DNA of 6,112 bases from Erysipelotrichaceae bacterium (GCA_003510215.1 DOKQ01000033.1:1-6112); one strand, 5' to 3'; positions 1-5,221 are shown, counted from the first letter of the stretch. The notes: generated by a model from the letters alone, not told the origin. Numbers and translations: made by a program.

Positions 1-743
1 TTGATTTTGCAGGTTTAAATCATATGGTGTTTGGTCTAAATTTATATCTTGATGGTAAAAATGTAACGGAAGATCTGATGAATCGTATGATTGAAGGAAA
101 AGGCGATAGCAATATGAAGAATATTACGGATATACCTTGGAGTCCGGAGTTATTGCGTGCGCTCAAAGTGATGCCTTGCGGTTATCATCGTTATTATTTC
201 CAGTATGATGAAATGCTGGCACATCAGATTGAGGATTCGAAAAAAGGTGAATCCCGCGGTGAAGTTGTTAAACGAGTTGAAGCTGAGCTGTTTGAACTTT
301 ACAAAGATGTCAATCTAAAGGAAAAACCTAAGCAGCTTGAAAAGCGTGGCGGTGCTTACTATAGTGATGCGGCATGTAATCTGATTTCATCAATGTATAA
401 TGATACACGGGATATTCAACCAGTCAATACGCTCAATATGGGTGCAATTTCATCACTACCAGATGATGTTGTGGTTGAGGTAAGTAGTGTGATTACCAAG
501 GATGGACCTCGTCCGATTTCAATGGGACGTCTACCGATTGCAGTTGAAGGATTGGTTCAACAGATGAAGTCATTTGAAATCGTGGCAACGGATGCGGCTG
601 TCAGTGGCGATCGTGATTTAGCGATTCTTGCCATGACAATCAATCCGCTGGTTCGTTCCGAAAAATTGGCTAAGGTTATTTTTGATGAGATGCTTGAGGC
701 ACATAAGAAATATCTACCTCAATTTGTAAAAGAAACGGAGTAA
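1..743 (+). CDS. 6-phospho-beta-glucosidase, glycoside hydrolase family 4 (C-terminal part, 5' end outside window)
   Basis: Cleaves a 6-phosphorylated beta-diglucoside (cellobiose-6-P or chitobiose-6-P type) in the cytoplasm; GH4 enzymes use NAD+ and a divalent metal in a redox-assisted elimination mechanism. The reading frame is open from base 3 with no start in front of it, so about 246 C-terminal residues of a roughly 440-residue family are visible. The ATG at 24 is internal: the preceding codons give DFAGLNHM, and GLNHM is a conserved GH4 motif whose His is a metal-ligand candidate. Further GH4 marks are PCGYHRYY (about visible residues 58-65), RGGAYYSDAACNLI (about 115-128, with the Tyr region that supplies the catalytic base in the family) and GDRDLAILAMTINPLV near the C terminus. 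The N-terminal NAD-binding fold and the metal-binding Cys lie upstream. The gene ends 8 nt before a ChbG-type deacetylase, matching the chbF-chbG pairing of E. coli, so ChbF is the best functional analogue; LicH/CelF-like cellobiose-6-P specificity cannot be excluded. Confidence 0.9.
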   Translation, partial: DFAGLNHMVFGLNLYLDGKNVTEDLMNRMIEGKGDSNMKNITDIPWSPELLRALKVMPCGYHRYYFQYDEMLAHQIEDSKKGESRGEVVKRVEAELFELYKDVNLKEKPKQLEKRGGAYYSDAACNLISSMYNDTRDIQPVNTLNMGAISSLPDDVVVEVSSVITKDGPRPISMGRLPIAVEGLVQQMKSFEIVATDAAVSGDRDLAILAMTINPLVRSEKLAKVIFDEMLEAHKKYLPQFVKETE

Positions 744-751
744 TAGAAGTC

Positions 752-1453
752 ATGAGATTAATTGTAAATGCGGATGATTTTGGATTAACACCGGGTGTAA
801 CTTACGGTATTATGGAAGGACATCAACAGGGAATTGTGACTTCCACAACAGCCATGGTCAATATGCCTGCCATTGAACTTGCTGCAAAGCTATCAGAAGA
901 AAATCCAACACTTGGCGTGGGTCTTCATCTTGTTCTTTCAGCCGGAAAATCGTTGACGAGTCCAAAAGGGATTACGGATGCGGAAGGGTACTTTTTAAAG
1001 CTTAACAAGCTGCAGAGTGTGAGTGAAGTTGATATTGAGGAAGTGTATACTGAGTATAAGGCTCAGATGGAGCGTTTCATCCAACTGTTTGGCCGTAAGC
1101 CGACACATATTGATGGACACCATCATACACATATGTTACCTTTGACCAAAGAGGCTACCATACGTCTTGCCAAAGAGTACGAAATTGACTATATTCGGGG
1201 TGTGAGCAATGGGACCTTGTTTGAACCTGAGTTCTATGAGGATAAGATCAGTGTAGCTCATCTTGTGGAATTACTTGAGCGCTATAAGGATGAAGACTCA
1301 GTTGAACTTATGTGTCATCCTGCGTATGTAGATGCGCTTTTGTATCGTACCAGCGCGTATAACATTCAACGTGTGAAGGAGCTTGTGACCCTTTGTGATC
1401 CAGCTGTGAAAGCTAAAGTTGAAGAGTTGAACATCGAGTTATCACATTGTTAA
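752..1453 (+). CDS. chbG: Carbohydrate deacetylase, ChbG/YdjC family
   Basis: Predicted metal-dependent cytoplasmic deacetylase that removes an N-acetyl group from chitobiose or related (phosphorylated) chito-oligosaccharides, making them substrates for the GH4 enzyme encoded just upstream. The 233 residues are close to the normal family length (about 230-255). Visible family motifs are NADDFGLTPGV at residues 6-16 (Asp8/Asp9, catalytic and metal-ligand candidates), GVGLHL at 55-60 (His59, metal), HIDGHHHTHMLP at 119-130 (His123/His124, metal) and MCHPAY at 187-192 near the C terminus. The start is the ATG at 752, with GGAG at 737-740 inside the end of the previous gene. The 8-nt gap implies co-transcription with the GH4 gene and shared promoter control from outside the window. 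A terminator follows at 1488. The family assignment is firm; the exact sugar is inferred from context and from E. coli ChbG. Confidence 0.92.
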   Translation: MRLIVNADDFGLTPGVTYGIMEGHQQGIVTSTTAMVNMPAIELAAKLSEENPTLGVGLHLVLSAGKSLTSPKGITDAEGYFLKLNKLQSVSEVDIEEVYTEYKAQMERFIQLFGRKPTHIDGHHHTHMLPLTKEATIRLAKEYEIDYIRGVSNGTLFEPEFYEDKISVAHLVELLERYKDEDSVELMCHPAYVDALLYRTSAYNIQRVKELVTLCDPAVKAKVEELNIELSHC

Positions 1454-1487
1454 TTTGGTAAATGCATCGAAAATAAGAATATAATTT

Positions 1488-1527
1488 AAAGATACCTACA
1501 AATTTTATTGGATAGGTATCTTTTTTT
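1488..1527 (+). terminator. Intrinsic terminator of the GH4-chbG operon
   Basis: An 11-bp perfect stem (AAAGATACCTA at 1488-1498 with TAGGTATCTTT at 1513-1523) closes a 14-nt loop and runs into seven consecutive T (1521-1527). It lies 35 nt after the chbG stop. It separates the hydrolase/deacetylase operon from the EIIC gene, which has its own promoter. Confidence 0.85.
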
Positions 1528-1549
1528 GTGGGATGGCACAATTTTTGCG

Positions 1550-1563
1550 TGAAAGGGCTTGCA
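1550..1563 (+). promoter_or_regulatory. Weak cre-like box overlapping the EIIC -35 element
   Basis: TGAAAGGGCTTGCA matches 12 of 14 positions of the CcpA cre consensus TGWAANCGNTNWCA, but the central CG, normally the most conserved part, is GG. It overlaps the putative -35 hexamer at 1559-1564, where CcpA binding would repress. Catabolite control of a PTS gene is expected in Firmicutes, but this single site is weak. Confidence 0.25.
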
Positions 1564-1586
1564 AACAACATGAAATATGATAAAAT
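1559..1586 (+). promoter_or_regulatory. Promoter of the PTS EIIC gene (extended -10)
   Basis: TTGCAA (1559-1564) is a moderate -35. Sixteen nt later comes TAAAAT (1581-1586), five of six matches to the -10 consensus, preceded by TG at 1578-1579 to form TGaTAAAAT, an extended -10. Transcription would begin near 1593, giving a leader of about 80 nt before the EIIC start. The promoter lies directly after the chbG terminator. Confidence 0.6.
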
Positions 1587-1591
1587 CAACT

Positions 1592-1611
1592 CATAGGAAA
1601 AATAACCTATG
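1592..1611 (+). promoter_or_regulatory. Inverted repeat at the predicted transcription start of EIIC
   Basis: CATAGG (1592-1597) and CCTATG (1606-1611) form a perfect 6-bp inverted repeat around an A/T-only 8-nt spacer. It starts at about +1 of the EIIC transcript. It could be a repressor operator or a small 5' hairpin protecting the mRNA; the sequence alone does not decide. Confidence 0.4.
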
Positions 1612-1644
1612 GATGCTAAAACGGTTGGGCAAACGTTTTACATC
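1612..1644 (+). promoter_or_regulatory. Large dyad / hairpin in the EIIC leader
   Basis: TAAAACG (1617-1623) is the exact inverse of CGTTTTA (1634-1640). The dyad continues inward with TTG (1625-1627) and CAA (1630-1632) across one G/A mismatch. It continues outward with GATG (1612-1615) and CATC (1641-1644) if C1616 is bulged. As RNA this gives an 11-bp stem with one bulge and a 10-nt loop; as DNA it is a 24-bp near-palindrome able to bind a dimeric regulator. It lies at about +20 to +52 of the transcript and ends 13 nt before the Shine-Dalgarno sequence. No T-run follows, so it is not a terminator. Confidence 0.5.
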
Positions 1645-1657
1645 AGAATCTCGATTG

Positions 1658-1664
1658 AAAGGGG
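1658..1664 (+). promoter_or_regulatory. Ribosome binding site fixing the EIIC start at 1676
   Basis: AAAGGGG sits 11 nt before the ATG at 1676 and is the only good Shine-Dalgarno sequence upstream of the conserved EIIC N terminus. The earlier in-frame ATG at 1577 falls inside the promoter, between its -35 and -10, and has no ribosome binding site. Confidence 0.75.
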
Positions 1665-1675
1665 AAATTAATAGA

Positions 1676-2950
1676 ATGCAATTTTTTATTCGATTTCTAG
1701 AAGAGAAATTCTTACCGGTCGCTGGTAAGCTATCCGCAAACAGATACTTAATGTCACTACGTGACGGTTTGGTACTGTCCATGCCTTTAATGATCGTCGG
1801 ATCCGTTTTCATTATTATCGCTGAACTTCCAATTCCTGCATACCAAACTTTCATGGCAGCAACATTTGGTGCTGGCTGGAGCTGGTGGAACTGGGGAGCA
1901 ATCTGGCCTGCAACAGCTGGTCTAGTTACTCTATTTGCAGTCTTCGGTATTGCTTACACATTGTCAAAAACATATGGCAAAGAACCTCTACCTGCGGGCG
2001 CACTTGCAGTCTCAGCTTACTTTATCCTTCTTCATCAAACTGCTGATGGTGGATTCTCCGCTGGTGACTTAGGTGCTCAAGGTCTATTTGCTGGTATGAT
2101 TTTAGCAGTAGTCGTTGCTGAAATTTATAACTTTATCATTGAAAAGAAAATCGTTATCACAATGCCTGAGAACGTGCCTCCATCAATCGCTCGCTCATTT
2201 ACAGCGTTGGTGCCTGCAGCAGTAATCATCCCATTGTTCGTAATTATTCGCTTTATTTTCATGCAAACCGATTACCTTACAGTTAATAACTTTATCTTCA
2301 CAGTATTACAAACACCATTAACAGGTATCGGTACATCATTGCCTGGTACATTAATCTCTGTTATGTTTGTGCAAATGTTCTGGTCTGTTGGTATTCATGG
2401 TGCATCCATTGTTGGATCCGTTATGGGACCAATCTGGCAAGCAGCAGCTCTTGATAACTTAGCTATGTATCAAGCAGGTAGTGGAACCTATCGTGTTGTT
2501 ACTCAACAATTCATCGATATCTTCATCTACGTGGGTGGTTCAGGTGCTACATTATCATTAGCATTTATCATGGCTTTCTTGTCAAAATCAAAACAAATCA
2601 AATACTTAGGCCGTTTGTCATTGGGTCCTGGTCTATTCAACATTAATGAAACGATTACCTTTGGTCTTCCAATCGTTATGAACCCAATGCTGATCATCCC
2701 ATTCTTCATTGCTCCTTTATTGGCAGCAATAGTCACTTTCTTTGCAATGAGTACAGGTCTTGTAACTCCTCCAGTAGGAATCGCAGTACCTTGGACAACA
2801 CCAGTTCTATTCGGTGGTTACCTATCTACAGGTGGAGACTTCAAAGCAGTTTTGCTACAAGTAGTTAACTTCGTACTTACTGGTTTAGTTTACTTCCCAT
2901 TTATCTCTACTTGGGATAAGAAGAAATTCGCTGAAGAATCAGAAGGCTAA
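1676..2950 (+). CDS. PTS sugar permease EIIC, cellobiose/chitobiose (CelB/ChbC, Lac) family
   Basis: Membrane component that carries a beta-diglucoside (cellobiose, chitobiose or similar) into the cell while phospho-EIIB phosphorylates it. From the ATG at 1676 the protein has 424 residues, normal for single-domain EIIC of this family; no IIA or IIB domain is fused. The start MQFFIRFLEEKFLPVAGKL is the family N terminus. Other marks are RDGLVLSMPLMIVGS (29-43), PENVPPSIARSF (164-175), GIHG (239-242, His241) and FNINETITFGLPIVMNP (321-337, Glu325). His241 and Glu325 correspond to the His250/Glu334 substrate-site pair described for Bacillus ChbC. The usual NEP is NET here (Thr326). About ten hydrophobic segments are present. 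The gene is alone between two terminators, so EIIA and EIIB must come from elsewhere, perhaps upstream with the GH4 gene. Codon choice is noticeably more uniform than in the neighbours, suggesting high expression. The family is firm; the exact sugar is inferred. Confidence 0.93.
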   Translation: MQFFIRFLEEKFLPVAGKLSANRYLMSLRDGLVLSMPLMIVGSVFIIIAELPIPAYQTFMAATFGAGWSWWNWGAIWPATAGLVTLFAVFGIAYTLSKTYGKEPLPAGALAVSAYFILLHQTADGGFSAGDLGAQGLFAGMILAVVVAEIYNFIIEKKIVITMPENVPPSIARSFTALVPAAVIIPLFVIIRFIFMQTDYLTVNNFIFTVLQTPLTGIGTSLPGTLISVMFVQMFWSVGIHGASIVGSVMGPIWQAAALDNLAMYQAGSGTYRVVTQQFIDIFIYVGGSGATLSLAFIMAFLSKSKQIKYLGRLSLGPGLFNINETITFGLPIVMNPMLIIPFFIAPLLAAIVTFFAMSTGLVTPPVGIAVPWTTPVLFGGYLSTGGDFKAVLLQVVNFVLTGLVYFPFISTWDKKKFAEESEG

Positions 2951-2973
2951 TTTATATTTGACTCTTGCCCACT

Positions 2974-3000
2974 AAACAGCCAATTACGGCTGTTTTTTTT
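2974..3000 (+). terminator. Intrinsic terminator of the EIIC gene
   Basis: AAACAGCC (2974-2981) pairs fully with GGCTGTTT (2988-2995) around a 6-nt loop, followed without a break by T to 3000 (eight T in a row from 2993). It lies 23 nt after the EIIC stop and isolates this gene from the SDR unit. Confidence 0.9.
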
Positions 3001-3042
3001 GTCTATATAGCCAGATTGTGAAGAGTAGGTAATAATTAACTA

Positions 3043-3057
3043 ATGTATACGCTTACA
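3043..3057 (+). promoter_or_regulatory. cre box (CcpA operator) upstream of the SDR gene
   Basis: ATGTATACGCTTACA agrees with WTGNAANCGNWNNCW at 14 of 15 positions, and the 14-bp core TGTATACGCTTACA agrees with TGWAANCGNTNWCA at 13 of 14, including the central CG and both flanking arms. It ends 20 nt before the SDR start codon and 7 nt before the Shine-Dalgarno sequence, so CcpA binding would be expected to block initiation or early elongation. No convincing -35/-10 pair was found in 3001-3042 (TTGTGA at 3016 has no well-spaced partner). Confidence 0.6.
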
Positions 3058-3077
3058 TTTTTTGAAAGGAGGACAAA

Positions 3078-3881
3078 ATGAACATCAGGGACAAAGTATT
3101 CGTAGTAACCGATGGTGGGAATGGGATTGGACGTGAGGTTGTTTTGAACTTAATGTCAAAAGGAGCTTCTGTTGGAGCTGTTGATATCAGTCAAGATGGA
3201 CTTGATGAAACAAAAGCGCATTCTTCCTTGTTTGCTACAAACCTCAGTTTGCATAAGGTCGATATCAGTGATCGTGCTGCTGTTGAAGCACTCGTGCATG
3301 ATGTAGAAAAATATCACGGAGTTGTTGATGGAATTATTAACGTAGCAGGGATCATTCAACCATTCGTTCGAGTGAGTGACCTTGACTATGATCGCATAGA
3401 ACGTGTGATGAATGTGAACTTCTATGGAACACTTTCTATGGTCAAGTCATTCTTGCCATCTCTGATCCAGCGACCCCAAGCGCATATCCTGAATGTATCC
3501 AGTATGGGCGGGTTTATCCCTGTGCCTGGACAAACCATCTATGGAGCATCCAAGGCTGCTGTGAAGCTACTTACAGAGGGCCTACGGTCAGAACTGCTTG
3601 AAACAAATGTTGGAGTGACCATTGTCTTTCCAGGCGGAGTTGCTACAGACATCACAAAGAACTCGGGTGCAGATCGAAAAGCAGCTTTGCCTGAGGGAAG
3701 TAGCAAAATGAAACTAATAACAGCTTCAGAAGCCGCAGCGATTATGGTGGATGCAATAGAGAAGAATAAGTATCAGGTGTATGCAGGGAAAGATTCATCT
3801 ATGTTGAATCTGATGACCAAGTTTGCTCCGAAGAAGGCTGCTGCAGTAATTGCAGACAAACTTAAATCAATTATACAATAA
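3078..3881 (+). CDS. Short-chain dehydrogenase/reductase (classical SDR), NAD-type
   Basis: A 267-residue Rossmann-fold oxidoreductase of the classical SDR superfamily; substrate unknown. The catalytic set is complete: Asn114 (in NVNFYG), Ser142, Tyr155 and Lys159 (YGASK). Also present are NVAG at 88-91, the adenine-site Asp62 (VDIS) and PGGVATDI at 185-192. Asp36 at the end of beta-strand 2 favours NAD(H) over NADP(H). The cofactor loop reads TDGGNGIG (11-18), so the first Gly of TGxxxGxG is replaced by Asp12, which is unusual. The start has AAAGGAGG at 3065-3072, 5 nt before the ATG. The C-terminal tail (from about residue 240) is Lys- and Ala-rich with no recognised domain. The gene stands alone between terminators and carries a cre box, so it is probably repressed when preferred sugars are present. 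Any link to the beta-glucoside genes upstream is inference only. Confidence 0.93.
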   Translation: MNIRDKVFVVTDGGNGIGREVVLNLMSKGASVGAVDISQDGLDETKAHSSLFATNLSLHKVDISDRAAVEALVHDVEKYHGVVDGIINVAGIIQPFVRVSDLDYDRIERVMNVNFYGTLSMVKSFLPSLIQRPQAHILNVSSMGGFIPVPGQTIYGASKAAVKLLTEGLRSELLETNVGVTIVFPGGVATDITKNSGADRKAALPEGSSKMKLITASEAAAIMVDAIEKNKYQVYAGKDSSMLNLMTKFAPKKAAAVIADKLKSIIQ

Positions 3882-3917
3882 AAAAACAGCGGTCCGAATC
3901 TATTGGACTGCTGTTTT
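3880..3917. terminator. Bidirectional terminator between convergent SDR and RDD genes
   Basis: AAAACAGCGGTCC (3883-3895) pairs with GGACTGCTGTTTT (3905-3917) in a 13-bp stem with one G-T wobble and a 9-nt loop. On the + strand it ends in only four T; on the - strand it ends in seven T (complement of the A-run 3880-3886). It should work for both genes but best for the RDD operon. It overlaps the SDR stop codon and starts 3 nt past the RDD stop. Confidence 0.85.
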
Positions 3918-3920
3918 GAC

Positions 3921-4478
3921 TTACTCTTTGATTGTGATTACCTGGGTCTGTGCCAGATAATCTTTGAACATTCTTCGTTGAGGTGTTAATGCTGCGAGTA
4001 ACACGGAGAAAATAAAGATGAATGTTGCGATGGTTTGCCACTGCTGAATCATCTGCTGATCGAGGTTAAGCAATATGGCCATTAAGTCTCGGGTAAGATT
4101 GGATACCATATAGACTAATGTTGTTCCTTCAAGAGTTAGTGCACCAAAGATTTCTCGAGCCAAATAATGATACCATTTGGCGACGCCTTGGTTTGAAGTA
4201 ACTACTTTTAGCTGCATAACTTTTTTTCCAATGGATTGTCCTGGGAAAATTTTTGTTGGAACAAAAACGGTCAGACCAAGATAAATAAGTATCCCTGTGA
4301 TATTTACAATGATTCTCATCGTTGAGGAGAATCCGGCCAAGGTAACGTTACCGCTTAAGTCTCTTTGATCAATAAAATACATTAATATCATAAAGATGCT
4401 AATCACGGTCATGTAGAGTACATAGTCAACGATAAATGCGCCTAAGCGATCAAATCGTGGTGAAGCTTTAAATTTCAT
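3921..4478 (-). CDS. RDD family integral membrane protein (second of a tandem pair)
   Basis: A 185-residue membrane protein of the RDD family, whose biochemical role is mostly unknown (some members are proposed to be ion antiporters). The marks are RLGAFIVDYVLY near the N terminus (Arg11, Asp18), then GQSIGKKVMQLKVV at 80-93, equivalent to the family GQTLGKxLLGLRVV loop, and RRMFKDYLAQTQVI at 168-181 (Asp173), equivalent to the C-terminal HDxLAxTxVV motif. Four hydrophobic segments are visible at about 12-36, 54-76, 108-127 and 147-165. Its ATG (4478-4476) overlaps the TGA of the upstream RDD gene as ATGA, with AAGGGA (4489-4484) 5 nt before it, indicating translational coupling. The C-terminal Asp motif has lost the usual His (Lys172). 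The two copies are clearly divergent from one another, so the pair is old or works as a heteromer. Family firm, function unknown. Confidence 0.9.
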   Translation of the reverse strand: MKFKASPRFDRLGAFIVDYVLYMTVISIFMILMYFIDQRDLSGNVTLAGFSSTMRIIVNITGILIYLGLTVFVPTKIFPGQSIGKKVMQLKVVTSNQGVAKWYHYLAREIFGALTLEGTTLVYMVSNLTRDLMAILLNLDQQMIQQWQTIATFIFIFSVLLAALTPQRRMFKDYLAQTQVITIKE

Positions 4479-5098
4479 AGCGTTCCCTTTGGCAAAGGTT
4501 TATTTTGATCAAATAGAACCACAACCGTTTTTGCAAGATAATCATGTAACATGCGATGACTTGGATGTAAGAACATAAGCCCGATGGAACTAATGGTCAT
4601 CAGTAAGTAAAATGTGGCTAAGGGTGTTACCAAAATTGCTAGAGGAGTCTCCATCATAATTGCCTGAACAAATGAACTGGCATATGAGATCGAACCTTCA
4701 AGAAGGATGACGACAAGGAACTCTCGTACAAACAGATGTTTAAACGTAACATTTGATCCATTTTGCGCAATCACTCGAATCCCCAAAAAGCGTTTTCCCA
4801 ATGTTTGCCCTCGACGGGATGCAGGCATGATCAACAGTGGAATGGCAATGGTATAAAAGAGTGCGATTGCTATGGCTCCAAGACTTACAATAATTCTTTG
4901 TTGGGAGCTTATGAGTGCAATGTTCAACCCTTCACTGGCAGGAACACCATTTAAGTTCAGATACAATAAGACAAAAGCATTGGTTGTTAGATAAATGATA
5001 AAAAAGTCGGCTAGAAAAGCGAATAATCGATTCATATTTGGGGCAGTTTTAACGAGGACTGCATCCTTTTTTATAGGTCTTTGGGTTTGTTTTTTCAT
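4475..5098 (-). CDS. RDD family integral membrane protein (first of a tandem pair)
   Basis: A 207-residue RDD membrane protein. After a Lys-rich, cytoplasmic-looking N-terminal tail (residues 1-22) come NRLFAFLADFFIIYL (Arg24, Asp31), the loop RRGQTLGKRFLGIRVI (95-110) and HRMLHDYLAKTVVV (181-194, Asp186), so all three signature residues are present. Hydrophobic segments lie at about 25-48, 68-91, 123-147 and 153-178. I place the start at the ATG 5098-5096: AAAGGA at 5111-5106 is 7 nt upstream. An upstream in-frame GTG at 5116 would put this Shine-Dalgarno sequence inside the gene and begin almost at the predicted transcription start. The gene is the promoter-proximal member of a two-gene operon; its stop overlaps the start of the next RDD gene. 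The two proteins share architecture and motif order, which suggests an ancient duplication. The cellular role is not determinable from sequence. Confidence 0.9.
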   Translation of the reverse strand: MKKQTQRPIKKDAVLVKTAPNMNRLFAFLADFFIIYLTTNAFVLLYLNLNGVPASEGLNIALISSQQRIIVSLGAIAIALFYTIAIPLLIMPASRRGQTLGKRFLGIRVIAQNGSNVTFKHLFVREFLVVILLEGSISYASSFVQAIMMETPLAILVTPLATFYLLMTISSIGLMFLHPSHRMLHDYLAKTVVVLFDQNKPLPKGTL

Positions 5099-5105
5099 AA
5101 GCAAA

Positions 5106-5112
5106 TCCTTTC
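5106..5112 (-). promoter_or_regulatory. Ribosome binding site fixing the first RDD start at 5098
   Basis: On the - strand GAAAGGA (5112-5106) lies 7 nt before the ATG at 5098, ideal spacing. It excludes the in-frame GTG at 5116 as the main start. Confidence 0.75.
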
Positions 5113-5124
5113 TCACTGAGGTAA

Positions 5125-5153
5125 ATTATACCGTATTTTGACGCTTGTTACAA
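5125..5153 (-). promoter_or_regulatory. Promoter of the RDD operon
   Basis: On the - strand TTGTAA (5153-5148) is followed after exactly 17 nt by a perfect TATAAT (5130-5125). Transcription would begin near 5118, leaving a leader of about 20 nt before the start codon. The -35 lies one base from an operator-like repeat at 5155-5168. Confidence 0.75.
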
Positions 5154-5154
5154 C

Positions 5155-5168
5155 CGAAACCGCATACA
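5155..5168. promoter_or_regulatory. Operator-like repeat 1 (cre/LacI type) next to the RDD -35
   Basis: CGAAACCGCATACA matches 12 of 14 positions of the cre consensus, with the central CG kept. It is part of a 15-bp direct repeat, GAAACCGCATACAAT (5156-5170), which matches the copy at 5182-5196 in 13 of 15 bases. It abuts the RDD operon -35, where a bound protein could interfere with or contact RNA polymerase. Confidence 0.4.
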
Positions 5169-5179
5169 ATAAGGAAACA

Positions 5180-5195
5180 TTGAAAACGCATTCAA
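5180..5195. promoter_or_regulatory. Operator-like repeat 2: cre box between the divergent promoters
   Basis: TTGAAAACGCATTCAA has palindromic arms TTGAA/TTCAA around a central CG, the layout of LacI-family operators. It fits WTGNAANCGNWNNCW at 15 of 15 positions and TGWAANCGNTNWCA at 13 of 14. Its centre is about 70 bp upstream of both predicted transcription starts (near 5118 on the - strand, near 5258 on the + strand), a position used for CcpA activation at some promoters rather than simple blocking. A dedicated LacI-family regulator is the alternative. Confidence 0.55.
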
Positions 5196-5221
5196 TTTTG
5201 CATCGAATATCGTCCTTTTGT

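Noticed and set aside
24..26. ATG at 24 as the true start of the first gene
   Set aside because: The codons before it continue the conserved GH4 motif GLNHM, and a 239-residue protein would lack the whole NAD-binding half; it is an internal Met of a gene cut by the window edge.
1612..1644. LicT/SacY-type RAT antiterminator site in the EIIC leader
   Set aside because: The region starts with GGATG and includes GGGCAAA, loosely reminiscent of RAT, but the internal loops do not match and there is no overlapping terminator, which such a system needs.
1591..1854. Open frame of 87 codons on the - strand
   Set aside because: It lies antisense to the EIIC leader and N terminus, has no ribosome binding site and shows no protein-like motif; it is a shadow of the real gene.
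2527..2736. Open frame of 69 codons on the - strand within EIIC
   Set aside because: Fully antisense to the conserved NINE segment of EIIC; no start signals.
3156..3359. Open frame of 67 codons on the - strand within the SDR gene
   Set aside because: Antisense to the Rossmann fold; composition is explained by the SDR codons.
4763..4954. Open frame of 63 codons on the + strand within the first RDD gene
   Set aside because: Antisense to a membrane protein gene, no ribosome binding site, no recognisable protein features.
5099..5116. GTG start giving six extra residues to the first RDD protein
   Set aside because: It would place the Shine-Dalgarno sequence inside the gene and begins only about 2 nt from the predicted transcription start; the ATG at 5098 is ideally spaced.
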